Source: Candidatus Dormiibacterota bacterium
GTDB taxonomy: Bacteria > Chloroflexota > Dormibacteria > Aeolococcales > Aeolococcaceae
Assembly: GCA_019234035.1 (NCBI GenBank)
Contig: JAFALX010000021.1
Location: 1 to 14,746, forward strand
Direction: 5' to 3'
DNA: 14,746 nucleotides
Shown here: piece by piece, positions 6,961 through 13,701 of the stretch
Numbering within the stretch: the stretch's first letter is position 1
Layout of the letters: each line of letters starts with the position of its first letter
Notes under the pieces: generated by a model
What the model was told of the DNA's origin: nothing
The model's database searches: none
The model's input: the letters and a program-made list of their open reading frames with translations, nothing else
Program-made: the position numbers and the translations under genes

Positions 6961-9764
6961 GCGCCGCACGCGTTGGTGAGATGGTCTACACCCTCGATGA
7001 GGTCGCCGGCAACGTGGATGCGGATGACGCGGCGGCCGTGGTCGCGGAGCGATTGCAGGTCCCCCGCGGCCTGCGCCTGCTTGAGCACCGAGAACGTGAA
7101 CGGCTTGCCCGGAATCGCGACGTCCTCACTATCGTCGCCGGTGATCTGGATGAAGACGCCGGTGTTGGGACCGCCCTTGTGCAGCTGTCCGGTGCTGTGC
7201 AGGAATCGCGGACCGAGGCCGAACGTCGTCGCGATCCTTCGCGACTCGCGGATCTGCACGCGCAGCCGCTGCATCGCCGCCTCGTTGGCGGCGTTGGGCG
7301 TGACGTACGCCATCAGCGCGACGTAGTCGCCGTGCTGGGCGGTGTCGAGGTGCTGGTTGATGGCCTGGCCCGGCGAGCCGCTGACGTCGCCGAAGATGCT
7401 GATCCCGCCGGAGCTCACCGCCGCCTGCTCCTGCGGCAGCGCGCCGGTCTGCTCGTACTGCGCCAGCACCTTCTTGGTGTTGTCCTTCGACTCCTGCACG
7501 TTGGGCTCGTCGAACGCATCGATGTGCAGCGCGGCGCCGGCGACGGCGGTGGCGAACTCCCAGCGGAAGAACTCGGCGCCGAGGTCGAACAGATCGCTGA
7601 GGTCGAACGTGATCACCGGCAGCCCCGCCTGGCGCAGCGCGCCCACCGCGGGGTCGAAGACCGCGTCGTCGCCGAGGCGGAGCGCGACGAACAGGCGGTC
7701 GTCGCCATACACGCCCGGATCGCCGATCGGCTCTGAACCGACTGGGATCAGGCCCTTGCCCTCCTTGCCGGTGCTCTCCGCGATGAGCTGCTCGGCCCAG
7801 AGCGAATAGGCGGCGATGCGGTCCGGCGCCAGGATCGTCACCTTGTCGCGGCCGCTGCCGTGCAGCGCGCCGAACACCGTGCCCAGCAGCACGCCGGGGT
7901 TGAGGTCTGCCGGCACACGCGGCGCGCAGAGCCACCGCATGGCGTGGGCGCGCCCGAGCAGCTCTGCGACGTCGATGCCCATCACCGCAGCCGGCACCAG
8001 GCCGAAGTAGCTGAGCGCGGAGTAGCGGCCGCCGATGTCCTCCGGGTTCTGGAACACACGGCGGAAGCTTCGCTCCTGCCCCAGCTGGGTCAGTGGCGTC
8101 CCCGGATCGGACACGGCGATGAAATGGCGCCCCGGCTCCGGGATGCCGGCGCTCGTGACCAGATCCCAGAAGTGCGCGAAGTGCGAGAGCGTCTCCAGTG
8201 TCGTCCCGGACTTGCTCGAGACGATGAATCCGGTGTGCCGCGGATCCAGCGAGCGCGTGAGCTCGGCGATCGCCACCGGGTCGGTGGTGTCGAGCACGTG
8301 CAGGACCGGCTGGCCCGCGGCGCTGCCGAACGACGTGCGCAGCACCTCCGGACAGAGGCTCGATCCGCCCATTCCCATGAGCACGCACTGCGTCCATCCC
8401 GCCTCGCGCACCTCGCTGCCGAGCCCGGTGAGCTCGGCGACGCGGCCGGCCATCGTCTCGGTGACGTCGAGCCAGCCCAGGCGGTTGCGGACGACCGCCG
8501 CAGCGGCGCCGTCGCCCGGCTTCCACAGGTCCGGATCGCGCCGCCAGACGCGCATGCCCACGGTCTCGGTGCCCGGTTCCTGCGCCACGTCGAGCGCGTC
8601 GCTGGAGCTGCCGAGGGCGTAGTGCTGCCGGTCGATGAATCCGCCGTGCAGGCGGTCCGTCTTGATGACGAGGTCGCGGATCATCTCGTGGTACGCCACA
8701 GCGAACGTCTCCACGCCGGCGTCGAGCAGGTTCTGCGTCACGACGTCGATGTCGATGCCGACCTCGCGCAGCTGCTCGATGACGCGCGCTGCCTCCTCGT
8801 ATCCCTCCGGGGCGGTGTCCGCGGCGACGATGCCATGGTCGCGGAAGTCGTCGATCGTCTTGGGCGGCATCGTGTCGACCGTGTCGGGCCCGATGAGCGC
8901 CTCGGCATAGACGACGTCGCGGTAGTTCGGGTTCTTCGCCGACGTGCTCGCCCACAGCGGACGCTGCACGCGCGCCCCGGCCTCGGCGAGCCGCTGAAAG
9001 CGTGGCTCGCTGAACCGCTGCTGGAACTTCTGATATGCGAGCCGCGCGTTGGCGATCGCGGCCTTGCCCATGAGGCCCTCGAGGACAGCGTTGCCGGGAT
9101 CATCGGTGAGCTTCTCCTGCAGCAGCTTGTCGACCGCGGTGTCGACGCGGCTGACGAAGAACGACGCGACGGAGTGGATGTCCAGCGGTTCGCCACGCTC
9201 GTGGCGCGCCCACAGCGCATTCATGTACTGATCGATGACGCGGTCGTACATCTGCAGGGCGAAGATCAGCGTGATGTTGATGTTCTGCCCGCTGTTGAGG
9301 CAGGCGGCGATGGCGGGGATCCCCTCGTCGGTCGCGGGGATCTTGATCATCACGTTGGGCCGGTCGACGCGCTCCCAGAGGGCGCGCGCCTGGCTGATCG
9401 CGCCCTCGGTGTCGTGCGCCACATCAGGCGCCACCTCGAGGCTGGCGAAGCCGTCGCTGCCGGCGGTGCGTTCGTAGATCGGCCGCAAGATGTCGCAGGC
9501 GTGCTGGATGTCGCTGATGGCCAGCGAGAGAAAGATCTCGTGGGGATCGGTGACGCCTGCGGCCACGACCTCCTTGATCTGCTGGTCGTAATCGGTGCCC
9601 TCGGCGATCGCCTTCTGGAAGATCGTGGGGTTGCTCGTCAATCCCGTGACGTTGTCTTCGTTGATCTTCCGCTCCAGCTCACCTGTCGTGACCAGCTCGC
9701 GGCTGATGAAGTCGAGCCAGATGCTCTGCCCGTGCGCGCCGAGCTGCTGCAGCGGGTTGGGCAC
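6945..9764 (-). CDS. Bifunctional transaldolase / glucose-6-phosphate isomerase fusion
   Basis: One 939-residue protein carries two cytosolic sugar-phosphate enzymes. Residues 1 to about 365 are a transaldolase: GLTSNPTIF (41-49), NVMIKIPATDEG (137-148) with Schiff-base Lys141, and SFFVSRVDTAVD (201-212). Residues about 375-939 are a glucose-6-phosphate isomerase of the SIS fold: MGMGGSSL (463-470), FIVSSKSGTTLET (513-525), GGRYSALSYFGL (578-589), AESTGKEGKGLIP (662-674) and FLHSTGQLHKGG (854-865). This matches the known family annotated as bifunctional transaldolase/phosphoglucose isomerase. The start is a GTG at 9764, one base after the tkt stop. The frame stays open to 10013, but that would be an 83-residue overlap antisense-like in composition to tkt. 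Its stop overlaps the gnd GTG. The two activities share fructose-6-phosphate, so the fusion joins the non-oxidative branch to glycolysis. Confidence 0.95.
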   Translation of the reverse strand: MPNPLQQLGAHGQSIWLDFISRELVTTGELERKINEDNVTGLTSNPTIFQKAIAEGTDYDQQIKEVVAAGVTDPHEIFLSLAISDIQHACDILRPIYERTAGSDGFASLEVAPDVAHDTEGAISQARALWERVDRPNVMIKIPATDEGIPAIAACLNSGQNINITLIFALQMYDRVIDQYMNALWARHERGEPLDIHSVASFFVSRVDTAVDKLLQEKLTDDPGNAVLEGLMGKAAIANARLAYQKFQQRFSEPRFQRLAEAGARVQRPLWASTSAKNPNYRDVVYAEALIGPDTVDTMPPKTIDDFRDHGIVAADTAPEGYEEAARVIEQLREVGIDIDVVTQNLLDAGVETFAVAYHEMIRDLVIKTDRLHGGFIDRQHYALGSSSDALDVAQEPGTETVGMRVWRRDPDLWKPGDGAAAAVVRNRLGWLDVTETMAGRVAELTGLGSEVREAGWTQCVLMGMGGSSLCPEVLRTSFGSAAGQPVLHVLDTTDPVAIAELTRSLDPRHTGFIVSSKSGTTLETLSHFAHFWDLVTSAGIPEPGRHFIAVSDPGTPLTQLGQERSFRRVFQNPEDIGGRYSALSYFGLVPAAVMGIDVAELLGRAHAMRWLCAPRVPADLNPGVLLGTVFGALHGSGRDKVTILAPDRIAAYSLWAEQLIAESTGKEGKGLIPVGSEPIGDPGVYGDDRLFVALRLGDDAVFDPAVGALRQAGLPVITFDLSDLFDLGAEFFRWEFATAVAGAALHIDAFDEPNVQESKDNTKKVLAQYEQTGALPQEQAAVSSGGISIFGDVSGSPGQAINQHLDTAQHGDYVALMAYVTPNAANEAAMQRLRVQIRESRRIATTFGLGPRFLHSTGQLHKGGPNTGVFIQITGDDSEDVAIPGKPFTFSVLKQAQAAGDLQSLRDHGRRVIRIHVAGDLIEGVDHLTNACGAAAVR

Positions 9765-9765
9765 C

Positions 9766-11646
9766 CTAGGCCACCACGCCGGCCCCGGTGATCCGGGCGA
9801 CTGCTGCCACCACAGACGGCTGGTCGATGCCGGCCTGGGCCAGCAGGTCGGACGGGGACCCCGATCCGGGCAGCCCGCGCACGGCGAGGTGCTCGACGCG
9901 CGGCGGATGCTCATCGAGCGCAAGCGCCTCCATGACGGCGGCGCCGAGTCCGCCCTCGGGGTAGTGATCCTCGACGATGACGAAGCGGCCCCCCGTCTGC
10001 TGCGACGCCTCACGCAACGTGACCGCGTCGATGGGCTTCACCGAGTAGCAGTCGATGACGCGGACCGCGACGCCGCTGCCAGCGAGCTCGTCCGCGGCGG
10101 CGAGGCAGATGTGGAGCGTGACGCCGGCGCCGATGAGCGTTGCCACGTCGGCGTCGCTTCGGCGCAGGACCTTGGACCCTCCGATCGGGAACTGCTCGTC
10201 GTTGCCGTACAGCACCGGGTACGCGCCACGGGTCGTGCGCATGAACGAGATGCCCTCGAGGTCGGCCATCGCCTCGGTGAGCTTGGCGGCGCTCACGGCA
10301 TCACTCGGGTACAGCACCGTGGACGTGTGCACGGAGCGCATCGAGGAGAGGTCCTCGAGCGCCATCTGCGACGGGCCGTCGGCGCCGATCTCCACGCCGG
10401 CGTGCGAGCCGGCGAGGCGGATGCTCGACTGGGAGATGCCCGCCATGCGGATGAAGTCGTAGGCGCGGGTGAAGAACGCGGCGAACGTCGACGCGAACGG
10501 GATGTAGTGGCGGACGGAAAGGCCCACCGCCGACGCGACCAGCTGCTGCTCCGCGATGAACATCTCGAAGAAGCGGTCGGGGTGCGCCTTCTGGAACTCT
10601 TCCGAGTAGGTGGAGTTGCCGACCTCGCCGTCGAGAGCGACCACGTCGGGCCGGGCCCCGAGGGCCGCGAGCGCGTCCCCGTATGCCTTGCGCGTCGCCA
10701 CCTTGGCGCCAAGCTCGTAGCGGGGGAGCGAGACGGGCGGCTTCTCGCCGATGTTGATCGCCGGCGTGCCAGGGTCCGGGCGCTGCACCTCGATGCGCAG
10801 GTCGCGGACGCCGCCCATCTCGGCGATCGCCCTTTCTGCCATCTCCGGCGGAAACGGCTTGCCGTGCCAGCCGTCTTTGTTCTCGACCTCGCTGAAGCCC
10901 TTGCCCTTGATGGTGCGCGCGATGATCACCGTCGGGTGATCGCTCCCGGCGCGCGCCTCGGAAAGCGCCTCGTCGATCTGGCCCAGGTCGTGACCGTCGA
11001 TGAGGATGGGCCGGCAGCCGAACCCCTCGACGCGCTTGCGGTAGACGTCGAGATCCCACTCGTACTCGGTGGGGCCGCGCTGACCCAGCCGGTTCACGTC
11101 AAAGATGGCACAAAGATTGCCGAGGCGGTAGTAGGAGGCCTTGTCCAGCGCCTCCCAGACCGAGCCCTCGGCGAGCTCGCTGTCGCCGCACAGAGTCCAC
11201 ACGTGGTAGGGGAGGCGGTCGAGGTAGCGGCCTGCGAGGGCGACACCCACGGCGATGGGCAGCCCCTGGCCGAGCGAGCCGGTGGCCACGTCGACCCACG
11301 GGATCACCGGCGTGGGATGACCCTGCAGCCGCGAGGAGATGGTGCGGTACGTCAGGAGCTCCTCGTCGGTCACGGCCCCTACCGCCTTGTACAGCGGGTA
11401 GAGAAGGGGCGATGCGTGGCCCTTGGAGAAGATGAGGTGGTCGTTGTTCGGGTTGGCCGGGTCGGCGAAGTCGTAGCGGAGGTGACGGGCCGCGAGCACC
11501 GCGATGACGTCTGCGGCGGACATGCTGGACGTGGGGTGACCGGATCCCGCCTTGGTGCTGATCCGAACGCCGTCGACGCGCAGCTGCTGGGCCACGTCGT
11601 GAAGGGCGTCCAGCCCGGGAATTGCGCGCTCGTCGAGCATCACCAT
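9766..11646 (-). CDS. tkt: Transketolase, animal-type short form
   Basis: Thiamine-diphosphate enzyme moving two-carbon units between xylulose-5-phosphate and ribose-5-phosphate or erythrose-4-phosphate. The 626-residue product is in the compact class closer to animal transketolases than to the about 660-residue E. coli form: KAGSGHPTSSMSAAD (32-46), FSKGHASP (73-80), the TPP/Mg motif starting GDSELAEGSVWEALDKASYY (154-173) and ending in DVNRLGQ (183-189), catalytic Glu366 in FIAEQQLVASA, and GSHAGVEIGADGPSQMALED (413-432). The third TPP-motif position is Ser instead of the common Gly. The start at the ATG at 11646 is set by a textbook AGGAGG 6 nt upstream; an in-frame ATG two codons later (11640) would also work. 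It heads the pentose phosphate run, with tal-pgi beginning one base after the stop. Confidence 0.97.
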   Translation of the reverse strand: MVMLDERAIPGLDALHDVAQQLRVDGVRISTKAGSGHPTSSMSAADVIAVLAARHLRYDFADPANPNNDHLIFSKGHASPLLYPLYKAVGAVTDEELLTYRTISSRLQGHPTPVIPWVDVATGSLGQGLPIAVGVALAGRYLDRLPYHVWTLCGDSELAEGSVWEALDKASYYRLGNLCAIFDVNRLGQRGPTEYEWDLDVYRKRVEGFGCRPILIDGHDLGQIDEALSEARAGSDHPTVIIARTIKGKGFSEVENKDGWHGKPFPPEMAERAIAEMGGVRDLRIEVQRPDPGTPAINIGEKPPVSLPRYELGAKVATRKAYGDALAALGARPDVVALDGEVGNSTYSEEFQKAHPDRFFEMFIAEQQLVASAVGLSVRHYIPFASTFAAFFTRAYDFIRMAGISQSSIRLAGSHAGVEIGADGPSQMALEDLSSMRSVHTSTVLYPSDAVSAAKLTEAMADLEGISFMRTTRGAYPVLYGNDEQFPIGGSKVLRRSDADVATLIGAGVTLHICLAAADELAGSGVAVRVIDCYSVKPIDAVTLREASQQTGGRFVIVEDHYPEGGLGAAVMEALALDEHPPRVEHLAVRGLPGSGSPSDLLAQAGIDQPSVVAAVARITGAGVVA

Positions 11647-11652
11647 TGATCA

Positions 11653-11658
11653 CCTCCT
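11653..11658 (-). promoter_or_regulatory. Strong Shine-Dalgarno for tkt
   Basis: Read on the minus strand, AGGAGG at 11658-11653 continues as AGGAGGTGATC, extending the anti-SD match well past six bases. It lies 6 nt before the ATG at 11646. It is by far the best ribosome-binding site in the window. The downstream genes of the run rely on short gaps and overlaps instead. Confidence 0.85.
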
Positions 11659-11704
11659 GCCGTGGGTCCGTGCCGACCGATCTTCATGATCGCGCGAAAG
11701 CGAC

Positions 11705-11745
11705 CTTGCCCGCTGAATGCGGAGTGGGGCATTGTGCGGGGCAAG
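11705..11745. other. Nested inverted repeat in the tkt leader / divergent spacer
   Basis: Outer arms CTTGCCCGC (11705-11713) and GCGGGGCAAG (11736-11745) pair with one bulged G. Inner arms AATGC (11716-11720) and GCATT (11729-11733) pair around an 8-nt loop. A symmetrical 2-nt internal loop separates them. It lies about 60 nt upstream of the tkt ATG and about 125 nt upstream of the HNH gene, so it is at the front of both and cannot terminate either. A leader RNA structure or an operator for the pentose phosphate transcript is possible; neither is shown. Confidence 0.55.
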
Positions 11746-11822
11746 CGGGGATCGGGCGTCTTGCCGCGGGAAACGACTGAGGAAGCCTGAGGTGTGCGCA
11801 CGCTTCAGCCCCGTCGCCGCAG

Positions 11823-11875
11823 TCATACACAGTTGTGGACATCGAACAACTGTTCTGCGACAATAGTGTGTATGA
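11823..11875. repeat. Long nested inverted repeat covering the HNH-gene promoter region and start codon
   Basis: Perfect 9-bp outer arms, TCATACACA (11823-11831) and TGTGTATGA (11867-11875), flank an inner perfect 6-bp repeat, AGTTGT (11831-11836) and ACAACT (11846-11851). The right outer arm contains the ATG at 11872. No Shine-Dalgarno precedes that ATG. If transcription starts to the left, the start codon would be buried in a stem; if it starts to the right, the repeat could be a protein-binding operator. It overlaps the LexA-box candidate. Confidence 0.6.
11842..11857 (+). promoter_or_regulatory. LexA/SOS-box candidate upstream of the HNH gene
   Basis: TCGAAC, four bases, GTTCTG. The Gram-positive/actinobacterial LexA box is CGAAC-N4-GTTCG, and this matches 9 of its 10 fixed positions (last G is T). 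It ends 14 bp before the ATG at 11872, where a bound repressor would block transcription. The match is by eye; a site this good by chance in the right place is unlikely but not excluded. lexA itself is not in the window. Confidence 0.5.
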
Positions 11876-12288
11876 AACGGTGTCCGCGATGTGAGCTATG
11901 GCTCGAGCTAACCCAGTTCTCGTCGAACGTCGGACGGCCGGACGGCCTTCAGGTGTACTGCCGGGGCTGTCAGCGCTCGTACGTGCGCGAGCATTATGTG
12001 GCGAACCGCGCTTATTACCTGGCTAAGGCGCTGCGTTCGAACGAGAAGATAAAAACCGCTGGGCGACAGAAGCTTCGCGAGCTCAAAGCCGTCCCGTGCG
12101 CCGACTGTGGCGTGCAGTACGACCCCTGGGTCATGGAGTTCGACCATGTCCGCGGCGTGAAACGATTTAACGTCGGCGACGCGATCGGTCTGGGCCTCGA
12201 CGCGTTGGTCTCGGAAGCGGCAAAATGTGAGGTCGTCTACTCCAACTGTCATCAGTCGCGGACACAGCGGCGAGCCACGCGCCCATAG
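11872..12288 (+). CDS. Small zinc-ribbon plus HNH-nuclease-like protein
   Basis: A 138-residue product with two parts. Residues 4-33 form a Cys4 zinc ribbon (CPRC at 4-7, CRGC at 30-33), followed by a basic helical linker. Residues 76-127 resemble the HNH/zinc-knuckle nucleases common in actinobacteria and phages: CADC (76-79), EFDH (89-92) with the first His, then KCEVVYSNCHQSR (118-130) with Asn125 and His127. The usual CANCH here reads YSNCH, so one expected zinc Cys (position 123) is Tyr; activity may be altered. Its GC is lower than its neighbours' (220 of 360 bases counted), suggesting transfer. Upstream are a LexA-box candidate and an inverted repeat. The 3' end runs 10 bp into a tRNA-Arg gene, whose bases T8-A9-G10 supply the stop. 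The ATG at 11872 starts at the zinc ribbon; the frame is open from 11794 without support. Function is inferred as DNA cleavage; target unknown. Confidence 0.8.
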   Translation: MKRCPRCELWLELTQFSSNVGRPDGLQVYCRGCQRSYVREHYVANRAYYLAKALRSNEKIKTAGRQKLRELKAVPCADCGVQYDPWVMEFDHVRGVKRFNVGDAIGLGLDALVSEAAKCEVVYSNCHQSRTQRRATRP

Positions 12289-12356
12289 CTCAGTTTGGAT
12301 AGAGCGTCTCGCTACGGACGAGAAGGCCGGGAGTTCGAGTCTCTCTGGGCGCGCCA
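12279..12356 (+). tRNA. tRNA-Arg, anticodon ACG
   Basis: The sequence folds into a full cloverleaf: acceptor GCGCCCA/TGGGCGC, D stem GCTC/GAGC, anticodon stem TCTCG/CGAGA with loop CTACGGA (anticodon ACG, read as ICG in bacteria after deamination), variable AGGCC, T stem GGGAG/CTCTC (one G-T pair) with loop TTCGAGT, discriminator G and an encoded CCA (12354-12356). It reads CGN arginine codons. The first 10 bases overlap the end of the HNH-like gene, so the two may share a transcript. I saw no separate clear promoter. Confidence 0.97.
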
Positions 12357-12429
12357 CCTTTCTTCGGGCTGCGCGCCGCTGCCTCCAGTTCCGCGCAATG
12401 AGGCAGGGATCGCGAGACGCTCGCGCTGC

Positions 12430-12435
12430 TACCGT
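12430..12435 (+). promoter_or_regulatory. Candidate -10 element for a leaderless uppP mRNA
   Basis: TACCGT fits TANNNT and lies 8 nt before the ATG at 12444. There is no Shine-Dalgarno between it and the start, and no clear -35 upstream. The remaining spacer after the tRNA (12357-12429) shows a short T-rich patch right after the CCA and nothing else recognisable. Confidence 0.3.
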
Positions 12436-12443
12436 CGCGCGCA

Positions 12444-13358
12444 ATGCTCAGCGCCGGCGCCATCCTCATCCTCGCGGTCATTCAGGGTGCGACCGAGCTG
12501 TTCCCGGTGTCGTCGCTCGGCCACGCGGTGGTCGTGCCCGCGCTGTTCCATCTCGGCTTCACGTACTCCGACAAGGACCTCGTCCCCATCCTCACGCTGC
12601 TCCACCTCGGAACGGCGGGGGCGTTGCTCGTCCTCTATCGCGACGAGTGGTGGCGCATCATCCGCGGGTTCATCCGCGCGGCGATCCGCGGCACCATCGA
12701 GACGAGTGACGAGCGCCTGGCGATGATGCTCGTCGTCGGCACCATCCCCACGGGCATCGTCGGCTTCTTCTTCGTCAACCAGCTGACCAAGCTGTTCGGC
12801 GATCCGCGAGCCGCCTCGGCATTCCTCATCGTCAACGCCGCGATCCTCGCCGGCGCCGAGGTGTTCCGCCGCCGGGACGAACGACGCCGGCATCTGGAGG
12901 AGCCGGGCACGGCGCACGGGCTCCCCGCGAATCCGGAGGCCGCGCTCACCGCACGGCACGCCGAGGACGACCCGGGGTACCTCGGCGTCGAGCGTCTGAC
13001 GATTCGCACGGCGCTGATCGTCGGCGCCTGCCAGATCGCCGCCCTGTTCCCCGGCATCTCCCGCTCCGGCGTCACCATGGCCGCCGGACTCGTGGCGGGG
13101 CTGCGCCACGAGGAGGCGGCGCGGTTCGCATTCCTGCTCGCCACGCCGATCATCCTGTCCGCCGCGCTGCTCGAGGTGCCGAACCTGAGCGGCAGCTCAT
13201 CGACCCTCGCCATCGGCGCGGGCGCCGCGGTGCTCGCCGGCGTCGTGTCCTACCTCAGCGCACGCTTTCTGCTGCGGTATCTCCGCTTCGGGCGGCTCGA
13301 CCCGTTCGCCTACTATTGCGCTGCCCTGGGTGCAGCCGGGCTGGTCTTCATCCGCTGA
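12444..13358 (+). CDS. uppP: Undecaprenyl-diphosphatase (bacitracin-resistance type)
   Basis: An integral membrane phosphatase that dephosphorylates undecaprenyl pyrophosphate, recycling the lipid carrier for peptidoglycan and other wall polymers. The 304-residue product is hydrophobic with several membrane segments and both family motifs: the (E/Q)xxxE region QGATELFPVSSLGH (14-27; Gln14, Glu18, Ser23, His27) and PGISRSG (203-209; Arg207). A hydrophilic Arg/Glu-rich stretch (about 142-185) between the halves is longer than in E. coli BacA (273 residues) and accounts for the extra length. The ATG at 12444 begins directly at the first helix, which carries the motif, so it is the natural start; it has no Shine-Dalgarno and a -10-like box 8 nt upstream. 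The next gene follows after 31 bp and could be cotranscribed. Function is well supported by the motifs. Confidence 0.95.
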   Translation: MLSAGAILILAVIQGATELFPVSSLGHAVVVPALFHLGFTYSDKDLVPILTLLHLGTAGALLVLYRDEWWRIIRGFIRAAIRGTIETSDERLAMMLVVGTIPTGIVGFFFVNQLTKLFGDPRAASAFLIVNAAILAGAEVFRRRDERRRHLEEPGTAHGLPANPEAALTARHAEDDPGYLGVERLTIRTALIVGACQIAALFPGISRSGVTMAAGLVAGLRHEEAARFAFLLATPIILSAALLEVPNLSGSSSTLAIGAGAAVLAGVVSYLSARFLLRYLRFGRLDPFAYYCAALGAAGLVFIR

Positions 13359-13389
13359 TCATCGTGTTCGTTTTTCGGGAGCTGACGTC

Positions 13390-13602
13390 ATGAGGCCGAA
13401 CGTCTCGATCGCAATCGCGCTGGTTGTTCTGGCGGTGGCGTTCGCCGGGTTTGCAATCTTCTACTGGACCACCAAGACGAGCCTGTTCGCGAGCGACTAT
13501 GGGATCCACAGCAAGCACGCGATCCTCTTCACCGTCCTCGCGGTGCTCTCCCTGATCGCGGCGAACTTCGCGCGCCGCTCGGGCGCGGCCCGCGCCCGCT
13601 GA
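13390..13602 (+). CDS. Small two-helix membrane protein of unknown function
   Basis: A 70-residue product I do not recognise. Two hydrophobic segments, about 5-27 and 43-60, are joined by a short polar loop (TTKTSLFASDYGIHSKH) and followed by a basic tail (ARRSGAARAR). The helices would place both ends on the same side, with the Arg-rich tail cytoplasmic by the positive-inside rule. The ATG at 13390 has a good GGGAG site 8 nt upstream, which favours it over the longer open frame from 13330 that overlaps uppP. It lies 31 bp after uppP and may be cotranscribed with it. No enzyme motif is visible. Confidence 0.7.
   Translation: MRPNVSIAIALVVLAVAFAGFAIFYWTTKTSLFASDYGIHSKHAILFTVLAVLSLIAANFARRSGAARAR
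13580..13598. repeat. Near-perfect GC palindrome at the 3' end of the small membrane gene
   Basis: Nine-base arms CGGGCGCGG (13580-13588) and CCGCGCCCG (13590-13598) around a single C. As RNA this gives a 7-bp stem with a 5-nt loop, just before the stop codon at 13600-13602. It could help terminate transcription, but there is no following T-tract, and Ala/Arg/Gly codons make such palindromes easily at this GC. Confidence 0.4.
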
Positions 13603-13620
13603 CCCGGCGAGTCCCGAGCC

Positions 13621-13647
13621 TTGCCGTTCACGCAGCCCGCGTAACCT
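13621..13647 (+). promoter_or_regulatory. Weak promoter candidate for the BON-like gene
   Basis: TTGCCG (13621-13626) and TAACCT (13642-13647) are spaced by 15 bp, slightly short for sigma-70. This lies in the 99-bp gap after the small membrane gene and would give a leader of about 50 nt ending in the Shine-Dalgarno of the next gene. Confidence 0.25.
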
Positions 13648-13701
13648 CGCGCCGTCGCCCACGTTCCCTGGGCAGTGAGAACGCCTTGGGAGGTACGGGA
13701 C

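Noticed and set aside
4786..7326. An 846-codon open frame on the plus strand, antisense to zwf and gnd.
   Set aside because: It lies opposite genes with clear enzyme motifs. Its product is Arg/Val/His/Asp-rich with no recognisable domain, the usual shadow pattern at high GC.
9765..10013. An 83-residue N-terminal extension of the tal-pgi frame overlapping tkt.
   Set aside because: It is Arg/Ser/Pro-rich without homology to transaldolase. The GTG at 9764 starts right at the conserved QQLGAHGQSIWLDF and one base after the tkt stop.
7860..11649. Long plus-strand open frames (643 and 684 codons) opposite tal-pgi and tkt.
   Set aside because: Same shadow pattern; the minus strand carries complete motif sets for transaldolase, isomerase and transketolase.
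11872..12356. A complete integrated element (att sites, integrase) at the tRNA-Arg.
   Set aside because: No integrase, no second copy of the tRNA 3' end and no other mobile genes are visible in the window; only the lower GC and position hint at transfer.
12227..12726. Plus-strand open frames crossing the tRNA and the uppP start.
   Set aside because: They translate the tRNA and an out-of-frame part of uppP; no domain and poor composition.
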